A stretch of DNA of 64,000 bases from contig VXAI01000115.1 in NCBI GenBank assembly GCA_013399305.1, positions 2,610,362-2,674,361 on the forward strand, written 5' to 3'. The notes beneath the pieces are model-generated. The model was not told the origin of the DNA, made no database searches, and saw nothing but the letters and a program-made list of their open reading frames with translations. Origin of the DNA: Rostratula benghalensis. Lineage: Eukaryota > Chordata > Aves > Charadriiformes > Rostratulidae. The translations under genes were made by a program, and so were the position numbers. How positions within the stretch are numbered: position 1 is the stretch's first letter; every line of letters begins with the position of its first letter. Positions 24,014 through 37,545 of the stretch are shown here, one piece after another.

Positions 24014-27000
24014 CTCCAGGAAGACACAAAGTCTTTCTGAGAAGACAAGGAGTGCTGCTGCCACACTATGCAGTAGGGGATACCAGTGTCTCTTCTATCT
24101 TCCGTGTCCTTGAGAGAGGAGTAGAGCTGGAAACCTGTAACCTCAGGTTTCTCTATGTCTCCTGGGAAAAAAAAAAACTAGTGCCCAAAAGGATGGAAGA
24201 AGATAACAAATCCTGAGTTCATAGTTCGTGGGGTTGTTTGACTAATGTACAGAGTTAGGAAGTGATATAACCCAACAAGGGTGTTCAACTATGGCCTGCC
24301 TGGCAGCAGTTGCATCAGCTTTTCAGGGGATAGAGGCCAGCCCCCTCACAGGTTGCATTTTAAAATGTGCCCACTTTCTATTTCAATTAAACAAACCAGT
24401 ATTGCTGCCAGGCTGGTGTGTGGATCTCTTCTCTGCTCCCAGCTATGTCCCAGCTGACCTGTGGTGTTCTCTGCTAAGAGGCTCACTGCTATGGCTCGCC
24501 TCCCAAAAAGCTGACTAGCATGGGGATTTTCCCTGTGCCATTCCTTCTGTATCAACGTAAGAAATTTCATGCCCTCAAGGGCCCTCGTCAGCACTCACTG
24601 ATGGACAATTTTACTCCAGCGCGGTTGGTGGCCAGGAGATGCCAAGGAGGGCCACATGGCTTTTTCCTGAGATATCACTCAACTAAGGATGATCCTGCAT
24701 CCCACAGCATTCAAACACCCATCTTTACTTTATACATGTCATCTAGCTATTGTGTATCTTAGGCACCTGTCACCTCAGGATGTAAATCCCAAAGGAACAA
24801 CTTAAGCAACTGAGGAGAAGCTGGAACTTGGGGCAGATTTCACTGGAAGCTACTCATCTAACCCGCCGAGGTGTCTGAAACACTTCCACTGAGGTATATA
24901 TATCTCTAAGTACTTGAATAGCTTAAAGGATCTGGGCTTAAGTGCTGATGTGACTGTTGAAAATGGCTCCTACGTCACTTACGCTTTATTGAAAAAAAAA
25001 TTAAGTGTTAAATACAGAGAAGCTTCAGAAACGCTCCAAATGTATATATAGCTGCACAGACTTCTCTGAGCAACAGCAAGTTATACCAGCTAGTGTAGCT
25101 GCTCACATGTCTGCAAGAACGAACAGATCAAGAGGCCAAATAATCCAGATTCCTAAAACCCCCCTGGAAAAGTATTCTAAGTGATAGGAGCTAACGTTAT
25201 GGAGACGGGAATTTAGTCTCGGGATTAAAGAGTCCACCACTTTGCAGGTAGATTAGCAGACAGCTGGATTCACCCTGTCCATTAAGATCTAATAAGGCAT
25301 TCTGTTTCTTAATTGGTCAAACTTTATCAATCTGGTCTTCAAAATGCCCATAGTTCTGTATGGGCAGGCTCTGCTACAGGTGAAACACAGGGCTATGGCT
25401 GCGTTTCTCAGAGATGGTGAGCTGCAGTAGGGGAGAAGGTTAAGCTCTGCCTTTTGCCATTTGCCTACTGTCCATGCACAATCCAGCTGTGGCACGCCAG
25501 GGCATCCCAGGGAATACAGCTTTCCATCTGATCCCAAGTGCGACACAGCAGTCAGGCCTGCGAGCCTGCAGGTGGTGGAGCGGGAAAGGCTGATGTTGAG
25601 GACAGACGTTGGCAGGCAGGAGAGACATCCCCTCGAGGGAAACTCCATGTGTTGCATTCAGAAGGTAGCTGGCAAACGCCACCTCTTACACGGTCCCGCT
25701 ATTGCCAGTTACAGTTTGTTGAGCAGCGAGGGTCAGACCGCCGGCCTGTGGTGTACCTGCAGTTGTAAGGCAGCAGGTCTGCTTTGTTATTACTTCTGGC
25801 TGTGTCTATATTTGTGCTGCGTGAATCCACTGTCTGTGCTGGAAGGAGGGCCCTTGCTAGCGGTATCAGGATTAAAAGGAGTCCCCAGCCTGTCCTTTGG
25901 CTGACAGACCTGGAAACCTCCGTTCGCAACTGCCTCTGTTTTGCACTCAAGTGAAGCAGCGGCTAAATCTTGTGCCTTGTCCTCAAAGTGCCTGGCAGTT
26001 TTGCTACCTCTGGGAATGGCGTTCACTGCTAATTAAAAAAACAAAAAAAAAAAAAAAAAGGAAGAATGGGAGGAATCAGCAGATGAAATGGCAGCAATGT
26101 CCAAAGCAAACAAGGGAAGTAATGGCATAAGAGGAGGCAGCGGGCAAACTCCCCTGCCCTGCTCTTCTCAGGGCCTCGGCCATCCCCCCACCGCCATGGA
26201 TTGGTGTGGTGACACGATGGGGAGACCACCACATTTCAGGGCTAATACACATCCTCCATCCTCCCCATCACAGCTGCATCTGGCCCTGTGGTGGGTTATC
26301 CTCTCTCTCCAAATGTTCAAGTCATTATCATTTTGACAAATCCAATATATAGAGAAAGATCTTCGGGCGAAATCTGTATTTCCAGAAAACAAGATTCCTA
26401 TACCATCTGCAGCTAATTGTTTTATACCATATTCGTCTCAGTCCTGCTGAGCCTACTCTAGGCCTGCTGAGCCCATCACTTACCCTGGTTTTACACTGGA
26501 GGAGCTCCACTGTCTTCAGCAGATTTATGCGATTAACACTTTTGTGTGTGAGAGAGCAGAATCCAGGGATGAAGGAGCATTCACCACCGCTGCAGATTGT
26601 CCTCATCATCACCTTAACACCGACAGGGACTCACTTTGGTGGTGAGCGACAAGAGAAGAGGGAGGGGAGGCAGCCAGCCAAAACTCAAGTTGTGGTGAGG
26701 AGGGGAAAGACATGTCGTTGCCTCTGAAATCAGATCCAAACCACGGGGCAGGGAGATGCTCTCTGCAAGGGGCTGCAGCAATGGCCCGGTGCTCCCCTTT
26801 TGCCCGGGGTGACTGGCAGCATTTCCCCCCAGTCAGAATTAGAGAAAACAACAGAGCTCAGCAGTAATCTCGATTCTAGAGCCTTGTTGAAACTCTAGAC
26901 ACACATATCTGACAGATACAACAGAGATTAATGAGCCATGACCAGAAGTTTGATTTTTCTGTCAAGTGCTCCCATCCGTTTTTAATAAACAGAGGAACAA

Positions 27001-29388
27001 CATAAACTCCAGCGCCTGCTCGCTGTTGTGTAAACCGGGCAGGTTGCTTCTGGTACCCTGTGTGTCTGAGCTGAGTTATGACTCCAAACCACCGAAAAAT
27101 GCTGGGATTTGGTCGGGTATTTTTTTCTCCCATTGTCCCTTTTGCGGCTACTCTTGTGATGAGCTTTGCTCCTTCCATACTGTTTCTTTTTCTCCTCAGC
27201 ATGCCTGGTGTTTTACCACTAGAAACTGTGGAGTGTAATATCATGTTTACAGCTAAATGAGTTCCATTTAGTGTCATTGGTGTATTACATGGAGCACATA
27301 AGTGCCTAAAAAGCCCACTGCTTTGTTTTAAACAGCGCTCTGCTTTATTTTTTTTATGGGGTTTTGGAACATGGCCTCCACATCCCTTCCAAGTACAACG
27401 GGCTGAGCCAGCTAAGAACGGAGCCTGAGGAACATGTCGTAGTTTCTTCGTGCTTCTGGTTACTTACATTACGATCAGGCATCGCTCTCATAAAATAATA
27501 ATCAGTACATAGACATCTGAATTTGTCAGGAATTCATAGCAAAGCGGTCCCTGAGGATTTTAGGCCACAGAAATGTGTTTGAGAATTCCGCTGTTTTTAT
27601 TTCTCACAAAGCATGCTAGGAGCCACAAACAAAACAAAAGACTATCAGAGGATGGGTTATACCCTGAGGTATTTATGGGAGGGGAAAAAAGAGAGAGAGG
27701 GAATGCTGCCATAAATCTAACTGGCCACAGAATGTCACTCTTGCTCCATGCAAATAAAGCTGAAAGGAAATTTACCTGGTAATATAAAACCTGGGTCTTA
27801 AGGAAAGCAGCTCAGGGAAACTCTTGCCTGTAGAGAGATGAAGTACGGCTATGCAGCCATGTACAAGTGGGGACACACACCCACTCCCACAGGGAACCAA
27901 ATGACATGCCTGAACAAAATAACTTTGCAGACCACCAGAGCTCTGGTCCACATCTGCATCCAAAGCTGAATCCTGTGGTTGACTCTTCTCCCAAAGGGTC
28001 TTGCCAATGGGTCTGCACTGGGGGCTTTGAGGGAGATAACCTCTGGATCCTACTGACCCTCTCCACATTGAGACAGGCATGAACAGAAAGCCCCAGCCTG
28101 TGCTTAGGGAACTTCTGGGAGTCTCCCCGTTGAAAACACCTGAACTTGCAGTAGGATTCTGGCTGTGAGTGAGGTCCTTTCTGAGATGGGGGATCAGGGC
28201 CACAGAGAAACAGGCTAGGTTATATTATTTCAAACAAAAGCTGCTCTTGAATAGAAAGCACTCTCACTTTCAAAACATGAAATAAAAGCTGCCCTGAAAT
28301 TGAAATTGTCCTTGACTTGATGCCGCCTACAACTGAAATTGCCACTAAATTTAACAGACCGATGCTTAGCATTTAATTGCCCCTGAAAAGAAGTCACCGT
28401 CAGGAAGGCACTGTATCAAAAAACAAATCTTTTGGGTTTTAATCAGGGCTTCATTTCAAGTAGCAGGTACCTGCTTCTCCAAGCTGTGACCTTGACCAGA
28501 CTAGGACACAGAGGTCACCCCCTGTGTGAGGGAGGGACCCCACCAAGGTACCACCTCTGTGTAAAGGGAAGGCACCAGCTGCAGGGCACCTCTGCATTTC
28601 TCCTTTGGGAAATAAGCTTTCCCTGGGGTCCAAAATAAGACTGAGGAAGCAGAGCAGGGATTATCTGCTGGCCCCCAGGGGTGGAGAGGTCTGGGGCTGA
28701 AGGACTGAGACGTCCCCACTTCAGCTTGGTGAAGCTTCTCTGGAGAAGATACTAGAGCTTGCGTGATCTGTTTGTGGTCTGCTAAGAACACATTTTCACA
28801 GATTAGCAAAGGTGAAAGAAAATGGTTTTCAGCTCTTACCGTATTTTGCATAACTACAAGATTTTTTTCCTGTCTCAGATTAGCCACAAAAGTGCAAATC
28901 TTGAAAAAAACATTCAATATAAAGAATTAAATACAATAATCCTGATCAGATTCAACAGAAGTAGTTCTGAAATGTTGGTCTTTGGTAATCTTTGAAGTGT
29001 TTTGACTTAAGTATTTCTTTTTATTATTTTGGTATAAATTTACTTAGATTTCAAAACAGATGCTTATTTTCAGTCTAAAAATTACATCTTTACTTCTGAA
29101 AGTATAGAAAGAGGATATTGGGATTATTTTAAAAAACCTTTACAATTGTATTTGCATATGGTATATTCATTAAAAAACCCCCTCTCCTCCTTCCTGAGGC
29201 TTGGATTTTGACAAATCCGCATTTCCCAGTGAAAAACATTTCCCAAAACACTTCCCAATTTTCTCCAATACTTACATCTGTTCTTGTCTGAGAACATGTC
29301 ACAGCTGTAGATCAACAGGAATCACACAGAACACAGTTGATTTATGGTCAAAGTAATATTTCTAAATCAACTTGCATTTAAGAGTAGT
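24014..29388. other. Intergenic DNA with short simple repeats, no gene seen
   Basis: Non-coding DNA. It includes an A run near 24168-24178, a 20-bp-period duplication at 26443-26473 (CCTGCTGAGCC twice), and a stretch at 28290-28360 where GAAATTG recurs several times. The frames at 25461-25904 (147 codons), 26876-27277 (minus) and 27772-28203 (minus, 143) are unrecognised and are overlapped by equal-length frames on the other strand. Confidence 0.5.
26035..26059. repeat. Poly-A tract
   Basis: A run of A with a single C interruption. It might mark the end of an old retro-insertion, but nothing upstream of it is recognisable as an element. Confidence 0.75.
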
Positions 29389-29545
29389 GAATAGTACATG
29401 TCCACATACCAGCAATGTATCGTACGGATTTTGTACTGCTTTTGATATTTTTTACATTTCTTTTGCATAATTATACACGATTCGTGTGTAATTGTAATTT
29501 CTACAATTATTTTACATAATTACATGTTAGTAGAGCTGAAATTTG
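29389..29545. promoter_or_regulatory. AT-rich palindromic block, candidate conserved non-coding element
   Basis: A dense cluster of short inverted repeats: ACACGA-T-TCGTGT (29475-29487) and TAATTGTA-5 nt-TACAATTA (29489-29509). TAATT-type homeodomain cores and TTTACATAATTACAT follow directly. The two palindromes are one base apart. Such clustered homeodomain-like sites are typical of enhancers, but no cross-species comparison was possible, so the assignment is inference. Confidence 0.3.
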
Positions 29546-30149
29546 GGCAGAGTTAAAGACTGCGAGCCAGTTCCTCAGTGTTTCAGGGAGCTACCCTGAT
29601 GGCATCATCTGTCTCAGGAGCTGGGCAAACCGGACCAAAAGGGACTACTGTCCTCCGGAATTAGGCCAGCCCCAGAGTGATAGGCATCTGAGAAGTGGCA
29701 AGGAAAAGGAAAACCATCTCTGCCACTTTTATCCTGAGCCGCAGCTTTGGCCTTGTATTGTGTGATCCCGGTTAGAGGTGGAGCTCCCAGGGAGTGGAAA
29801 GGAAATTTGTGGGAAGCTGCTCACCGCTCTCCTGCGTCTGTCCCCGCTCTGCCTTCCTCCCCGGCCCCCAAACCACAGGCGCTCGGATGCAAGGCAGACC
29901 TACTGAGGGGCTTCCGTTTAGTCCCGGAATACTGACTCCTCTGGCAAAAATATCAAATTTTCCATGCGCTTGGTAAATAAGGGGAGGAAGGGTCCTGCAC
30001 GCAGCAGCTGTGGGGTGTTTTCTTCACCTTCACCAGGCGGCTCGGGCATTTTCTTCATAAGAGCGGTTGCTGAGTAGGAGACACTACGCTCTGTGAAGGT
30101 GGACATCAATAATAAGTTTAGCTCCTGGGCTTTGCCAGCGCCCACTTTT
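29546..30149. other. Intergenic flank of the orphan CpG island, no gene seen
   Basis: Composition rises from AT-rich to GC-rich towards the CpG island. Only short overlapping frames of 60-75 codons are present, with no recognised product. Confidence 0.45.
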
Positions 30150-30660
30150 TAGCTGGCTTTCTGCCCCACAGAACCCAGGAAGGCCTCTGTCGGCTGAGGT
30201 GCGCGGGGTGGGTGGATGCTTGCTTCCCTGGCCGGATTATCCCTCATCCCCTCTGCATTTTAAGAGATTTGGTGGGCCCGTTAACAACTTCTACCTGTTT
30301 TAAGACCTGTGACAGGAGGCTGAATGGCTCGCTTCATGCGGCCCCGTTCGCCCGCCGCTCCTGCTAGCGGTGTTGACATGATTTATGTAAATCATAAAAC
30401 GCGGCGGGGTGACCTCACGAGTGTCCAGCTCTCCTCACGCACGTCTCCGTGCAGAAGGGCTAGTATTTATAAACAGTGGTATATTCACGTCTCAGTAACC
30501 TGCTCTGTTTACAGTGCTCGCGCAGGGCCGCTACCGCACAAATAAAATATTATTCCCCGCCATGTGCGTGTCGGTTTTTTTCTTTCGGCTCTGTGTTTTC
30601 TTTCATGCGTTGCCCTCGCTGTCGCCGAGCTCGTCGGCAGCTCTCCCCGACGCAAGGGTG
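30150..30660. promoter_or_regulatory. Orphan CpG island with TATA-like and palindromic motifs
   Basis: A hand count gives about 31 CpG dinucleotides in 30301-30660, around or above random expectation, in a region where CpG is otherwise rare. It contains an 8-bp-arm palindrome ATGATTTA-TG-TAAATCAT (30378-30395), a CRE/nuclear-receptor-like TGACCTCACG (about 30410), TATTTATAAACA (about 30464-30475) that could serve as a TATA or forkhead site, and a TGTTTAC forkhead core (about 30507). No ORF or splice-bounded exon is recognisable on either strand. It could be the promoter of a non-coding RNA or of an unseen gene, or a developmental enhancer with CpG-island character. Confidence 0.5.
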
Positions 30661-33600
30661 GGGAGAGGGAAGGGGGCAGAGTTCCAATTCGCTGTCATTT
30701 CCAGGGCAGCGTGGTGACAGAGGAGCCTGGGACCCCCAGCCAGCAGACTTGCAGAGCTTGCGTCGGGGCTGCAGTCTGCACCCTAGTTTCCCCAGGCTGG
30801 AGGGGAGTGAGCCAGTCCCCTTGCGTTAGCAACCCGCCATAACACAGCCCCTCGTTACAGCCGAGCCCCTGCCTTTCCTCATGGGGTCCCAGCCCATCAC
30901 ATCCTCCGCTGGCTGTGCTGCTGCTGGTGGGATGCTCGCTCCTGGGAGAGCCCGGTCTTGGCTCTCGGCCCTGAGGAGGGCCAAGAGTTAGTCGAGGCGT
31001 AATCAAACTTGTCAGGCATCTGGATATGGCTGAACCAGCTGGAATTTTCTAGCAAAGTCATCTTTTCGCAGTCATTTTTAAGGAGATCTTTTTACTACAG
31101 CCTCCAAAGAGCTCATTTCTGGCTCATGAATTAAGAGAAAAACGTCTTCTCTCCTAAAATAATCACAGTAATGAACTCAACAATAAAAGCTGCTTATCAC
31201 CCTTCTGGTTTTTGGGTTTTCTTTTTTCATATTTTCTTTTTATCACTAATTAAAAAAAGGGAAGGAAGGTTTAATGCTTTTTAAAATATCTTGTTTAAAG
31301 TTGTGTCTGGTTCATTATCTCCTCAGCTTCTGCTGTTTTGAAAATGTCTTTTTTTTTTTCTTCTTTTTTAATTTTCTCATTGAGATGTTTATGGTAAATA
31401 TTAACTTATGAACAAGTCAAGAAAATCAATAGCTGGAACTCCGTCAATCTTGAAAGACTGTGCGCATTTCAATATGAACTCCACGGCCTGAAGCTCCCGA
31501 GGAGAAAGAGCTCTCTATTGCCTTTACTGATGGAAAGGGAAAAGTATCTCATAAAAAAGCTCTGCTTCTGTAAACTGCATGCGCATGACTCCTCTAGCAG
31601 CACTTGAATGACATCTAAATCATGGGGCCCCAGAGTGCTGGCTGGCTTCTGGATTGGGATGCGTGTTCTGGCCGCATCCTGGCCATGTACAGGGATGGGA
31701 CCTGTGTCTAAATTGGGTCCTCCTTCTCCTGTCCAGTACCGTGGTTTCCACGGGAAGAAAATGCCTGTGTCTGGACAGGAAGGGGGCAGTCGGCAGTGTG
31801 AAAGGCAACGGAGGCAGGGAACATCTCTGCAGTGTTTGTTAGAAACCAGAGCAGAGGCAGAGCTAAGGAAGGATCAGGATTTGGGCAGTCACTTATTTGC
31901 TGGGTACCCCAGGAAAGTTCAGCTGCCAACCTGGGGTCACGGGCTGTGGGACAGGGGAGCAGCTCCGCTGAGGCCAGCAGGCACATCTGGAAGCAGACAT
32001 TTGGCTCGCGGCTGCAGTCCATGTGTCAGGTTTGGTGTGTGTCTGGAAAAGTGTGCTACGAGGACCATCACCCTGGGGACTGGGGCGGGGAGAGCGGGAA
32101 GAGCCAGATGACTGAAAAAACTTGCTAAGGGAAAGTACTTTTCTCTTTATGTGCTTGAATATCCTTTTACCTGGCCTCCCAGGTTCACAGCTGCATTGGC
32201 TTTTCCCTCATAAAGGTTTCCTGGTTGGTTTTTTTTTGGTTGTTATTCCCAGAATGCGATGGAGGAATTTCTATTTGTTAAAGGCATTCATCAAGGCTGT
32301 GGTAAGTCTCTCCCTGGTTTGCTGGTTGGGCGGTTTGGTTATTTGTCAAAATGCACTTGTTGAAATCTGGGCCCTTTTGCGTTTCCCCATCTTTCAGAAG
32401 GTTTTTAGGAAGGGTCTGATTCTGCCCACCCTCCCTCACAGCAAATAGCGCATTTTTCCCTAGCGGCAGTAGCATTGCATATGCAGAACCCGCATAAAAA
32501 GAAGTAGCAGAATCTGGATTCAGGAAATATTCAATATTCTTGAAGTATATAATAAATTATTTCAGAAATCTAAACAACACTGAAATGAAAAATTGCCCCA
32601 CTGAACCAACGGGAAATTTGGCTGGGGAACCCCCACATTTAGTATTTGCTATTTTGAAAAATATCAACATTCTCTTCAGTTTCGAGTTGAGGAACTGAAG
32701 CCACATTGTAATTCTTACAAGATGGATTTCCTGCTCTTGCTCAAGAGGTTTTCCCCATAAAGTTTGGTAGGAAGTGTGTTGAGCCTCATTAACTCTCATC
32801 TTGTTGCTAAAGCAGTGCTGGAAACTGCTGGAGCTGTGTATTAAAGGCTACCTTGGCTGTGTGGACAGCAGTGAGGAGCTGCTGCAAGGCAAGGTGAATC
32901 AAGGAATGGTGAAAAGCAAAACCACGTCAAATGCAATTTCAGAAGGAAGTTTGTCTCCGGCAACACATAGCGTATCCCATCATTCTTATGTGTCAATACC
33001 TAGTGTCAGATTTTCTTTCCAAAATTGGACAGGACTGAGCTGGAAACGAAGGAGGCCACTTCAGTGGGCTATCCTTTGACATAGCTCCACCTGTATTCCC
33101 ATTATATTTAATTGGCTGTCCACAAAATCTGCATAATGTCCCTATAGATCTCAGAAAAAAATATTTTGCTTTTTGTCTCTCCGTCATCCGTTTTGCCCTG
33201 GCACTGTTCTGTCGGCTTTTGTAGAGCTGCTTCTCATTTATGGAGGGGTGCAGGAGAGGAGAGCTAGGGACTTTGCATCTGATTTTTTACACATGGGACG
33301 TAGTCTTCCTTTATCCTTACCCAAGTCTAGCTCCCAGTAAAACAATTATAAAGTCACCTTGAGGATCTGGCTTCGAAAACACTTCAAAACACTTCAACAC
33401 CTCCTGAACAGAAGACAACAGGAGACAGAAGCGCTCAGGATACTGCATCTCATGGGCCTAGACTGAGATCTTGTGCACGTTTTGTCTACTTTATTCCCTG
33501 GCTCAGGGTGGGGATAGCCCATGCACATGACTCCAGATGCTAGCAATAAAGAGTACATTGAAAGCAGAGTTGGGCCAAAATGTTCTCTTTGGATTTCTTT

Positions 33601-36600
33601 GGGAGTATGGGAAAGTACAGATGGAGTTTCAGGATTTGAACTTTCCCAATGGAAAGACTGATGCAGTCAGTGTGATTTCTAGGTGGAGAAGGAAGGCTGG
33701 GGAGAACCTGTTCCCCTTCAGTGTATCTGCTGCATGGAGCGAGCAGCAACGCTTTCTAAGCCAGCATCAGAAATTCTGCCTAGGATGCTGTGTACCTTAT
33801 ATTGCTGAAAGGAGAATAACACAGTATTGACGTCCAGCTACGCGGGCCTTAACCTTTTAGCCCCGAGGGACCACAGGGAGTTTTGTCTGAAGAGTGCCCA
33901 CAAGGTCAGGGCACAAATTTGCAGGTGCAAAATAGCATTTGCAACTACAGATCACAAAGGTGCAAATGTCACGTTCTGGTCTTTTGCTCTGCCATCCACC
34001 AGGCTGCAGGCAGAAAGCCGAGTGCTGCGCAGAGCTCCGGGAAAACCTGCGAACCTAATTATTTAATAGTGTTCCAGTCAAAGGATGTATGTTCTCCTGC
34101 TTCTCTAATGTACATTTTCATTTTCTCGCTGGGCTCAGACACCACCTCTTTCTGACAGTTTCTCGAGTTGTGACCTTCAGAGTCCGCATGTGGCTTCTCT
34201 TCCTGCAGCCAGCCTAGAGATTTTACAAACCTCCCACGGAGTGGGATGGATTATTTTAGATCACACTGACACCTGCATTCTTTTACCTTTCTGTGTTCCC
34301 AAAGAGCTGTAATATTTACCAACAAGAATCTCTTCTCAATCTAATCCAGTTCACATGAATATCACATGAGGCTACCTCCTGCAAGAGGCAGCCTTAAGAT
34401 GCAATGCGTGTTTTTACGCTTAACGTCTTCCTTCCCTTGTCCTTACTTTGCCTTCAAAGGGGCTGTCTGTGTGAGAAGGGTGAAAAGACACGGGTCTTGG
34501 AGTGCAGACCTGTCTGAATTAACTTAGCGGCAAGTCCAGCTGAGTATTTGCTATTGGAGAGCATTCAGTACAGTGATTGCATTTATTAAACATGTCAGGG
34601 TAATTTCCAAACTCCGGCACTGCCACAGCGCTGTGAGAGAAGGCTTGTATTGCTGTACGAGCCCAGCTTGTCTGCCAACATGTCTACCCCTTCTGCAGGT
34701 GTATGAGTTACAGCCCAAGGCAAAAATATCCATGCCTTCCCCAAAGATCTTGCGGTGCTTCTGCAGGCCAGATGGTTCCAATTTGAGGCCTACGCTCAGT
34801 GATGTAGCTGTATTGAGTTTCTTCCCTGAAACCAACAAAACCTGCTTTAGCATTTTGCTTGGATTAAAATATTTGTCCCTTTTTTCACAGGGCAGAAGAG
34901 GGACTCCTGAAGCCACTGAAGGAAGGAAATCATTACAGGGTTCTACAGAAGTAGGTCATGTGCTACAGCTGCTCATAGTTTAAGAGGAAGAAACATGGGA
35001 CCTCAAACATGGAACATGACTCCTTCAAAATGCTTGAGAGCAACCCAAGAAAAACATCCTCAGAGGCTTATTTAATAAACATTATCTATAATAGTCTCAA
35101 TGTGTGCTCGTGTTTCCTTAGGAGTTTGCACCTACTTCCCAGAGCTAACAAGATTCCAAAATAGAGTGCAGAATAATTTAATGAAAAGGATTTAATAGTT
35201 TGTGTTAAAGCTAATATGGTCCATTAGGAGCTGTCATTTTATAAACAATGAAGATATGTTACCCTCTCTATTGCCGTAAAGCCATTCCAAGCAAGGTTTG
35301 TAAACAGTCAGTAATGATCTATAGAACATGTACAAAAGACAATTAGAGCCACATTTGAAAAATGTGCTTTCCCTCCCATTTCATTTCTTTTTAAGTAAAC
35401 CTAAGAGGACCATACATGTATGTAGATGAATAAATGCATAGCATAACCACCGCAGATATATATATATGTATGCGTATGTGGGTTTCATTAGCAATCATAC
35501 AATGTTCATTATCTTAAAAGCACTGCTATTTCCACAGCTCAAAAAATGCCTAAAGTGAACTGTTAAATCAACTGAAAAGTTTTTAATTATAATCAAAGTG
35601 TCATTTCACTGCAGCTTTTTTTTTTCCCCAGCAAACTAACATTTTTTTTGTGAAGACTCAACCTGCTTTCTTTAACAACTGTGAACACAAAAGAATATCG
35701 ACCGAAATAGTGCCAAATTCAATGTGCAGTTTTCTTCACAATGAGACTTGATGTAACCGTAAAATATATACAAAAGTTAAAAAAGGGACTCTCCACGGCT
35801 TGGGGCTCCTTAGGCTTGGTGCCCTTTTCCACTGGTGATATCCCAAAGGATGGCAACACTGTTGTAAGCCCCAGTTGAAAGCAGCCCAAGAAGGAGAGGG
35901 ACAAAAGAGCTGCCCAGCCCTGATCCACCCCCTCCCCATGCCCCCTTTTATTTGGAAGCCAGGCAAGAATGAAGCATGAGAGAAATCAGACCTAACGACT
36001 ACAGGGGAGTTACTTCTGGTGTACAGTGAGGTAAGTGTTTGGAAAATCAAGTCCATAAAGTGCCTTTATTCCTTATTACTACATGATCTAGAGGCAGATG
36101 AAATAGTCAAAAGATGACTAACTTGGTAAAAGAAAATGGATACAACCTTATTATTTATAAAGTGAACTCGTCATTAAAAAGGGGCAGCTTTTTCAAACAG
36201 CATTTAGATTCTCACTCAAGAAAGCAGGCAAGAAGGAAGCTTAAGAGACTGAGGTCACTCTGTTACCCATTTACTTTATAAAGATTTATCTGAACTACTT
36301 CTGTGGGGTTTGTGCAGTGTCGTAGGACTGCCAGGTGCTTGAAAGCCAGGTGTACGGAAATCCTACTGAAGAACTGAGCAGACACACAAATAAAGAAACA
36401 GAATAAAATCTGGATAAGCGACTGCAGCAAGCGTTAAATAATCTTTCTGGAAGGATTGATTATTCAGTATATGTTGCTGCTTCTTTTTATAAATGGTCCA
36501 CCATTATTTGAACGTAGGGTTGGGCTGAGACTGAACATTGAACAAGACAAGAGATCCTACTTGAAATCCCATATAAATCGTAAGGAGAATGAGGCCATAT

Positions 36601-37545
36601 TGTCTGTTTCTTCACATGACAGCAACACCGAAAAATTACAAGGAAAAAAGCCCACAAATGTGCTGTTTGGGTATTCCCTTCTTTCCTATAGCATGTTTAA
36701 TTTCTCAGGTGAATAAGAAAGGAAACAATTGTACATCTGCGTTCTCAACTACCGTCAATGGATTTCATTGAAATTAGTGTTACTGATTTACGGCGCTTCC
36801 TCGGCTGACTTCATGATAGCACACTTAAGAGACTCAATGTTTCCTTGCTGGTCAATGGACATTTTTTAGACATTTTTAATGGGAACTGCACTGAGGCTGA
36901 TCTAGCAATAAATTCAAATCTAAGATTATTCCAATCTGCTGCTTAAGTGCAAAAGAAAACTGAAAAGAATTCACAAGCTGCCCGAAAGAGGAGAGGCGTT
37001 CATGGTAAGAAAGTACTTTGTCAGCTTACATTGTCATTGTCACAGGGATAAAAGCACAAATCAGTTGGTTTCTAATGGGAGACATCCAAATAAATCTAAT
37101 GCCAATGGATAAAGGTAGAGCGTAGTAGAAGAAGCTGAGCAGATGTGTAAAGTCTGAGGATGCATTGGAGCACCCAGCATCCTGGTAGTCATGTAAGTAA
37201 GTAAAGATGTTCCCATCCAAGAGGTTTACATTACTTAAGGCTCCTTTTGAAGTCAATACAGAGAAACAGGCATTTCTAGGAGGTACCTATTATATGATGT
37301 CCTATGGCTGACATCTACATTTGACCAGATGAATGGAGCCTTCAAAACACCTATTCCCCTCTATTAAGGGATCCAGGGAATCTACTTCAAGGTACAGAAG
37401 GTATATCAAGGTGTCGAGGTATACAGGAGAAATGTCTGATGCTAAGGACTTAAGGAGCCCATCCCAGAATCTACAGAACTATTCTTGCAATTCAAACAAA
37501 TAGTACAGAAGCATATCTGACCTGATATGGCAGGGAAGGAATGCT
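30661..37545. other. CR1-free intergenic DNA, possible regulatory stretch
   Basis: About 7 kb without a recognised interspersed repeat. The GC-rich part (30661-31000 and 31600-32120) yields long overlapping frames on both strands (for example 31608-32111, 167 codons), none with a known domain. An exact 10-bp tandem (AAAACACTTC twice) lies at 33376-33395. Sub-blocks at 31010-31600, 35080-35740 and 36780-37020 are AT-rich, homeodomain-site-rich single-copy sequence and are the likelier conserved segments. Confidence 0.4.
35080..35740. promoter_or_regulatory. Candidate conserved non-coding block with an acceptor-like tract
   Basis: A repeat-free AT-rich block. It contains GTAAACA forkhead-type cores (about 35300), ATTAGCAATCAT and TTTTTAATTATAATC, and a TA/TG-rich patch at about 35455-35475. 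A pyrimidine tract ending CCCCAG at about 35612-35631 resembles a plus-strand splice acceptor, but no coding exon follows. Conservation is inferred only from composition and motif density. Confidence 0.25.

Noticed and set aside
25461..25904. 147-codon plus-strand frame
   Set aside because: Overlapped by minus-strand frames of similar length in GC-rich DNA. No domain recognised.
31608..32111. 167-codon plus-strand frame
   Set aside because: Several long frames overlap on both strands, no known domain is present and low-complexity residues dominate. Composition effect.
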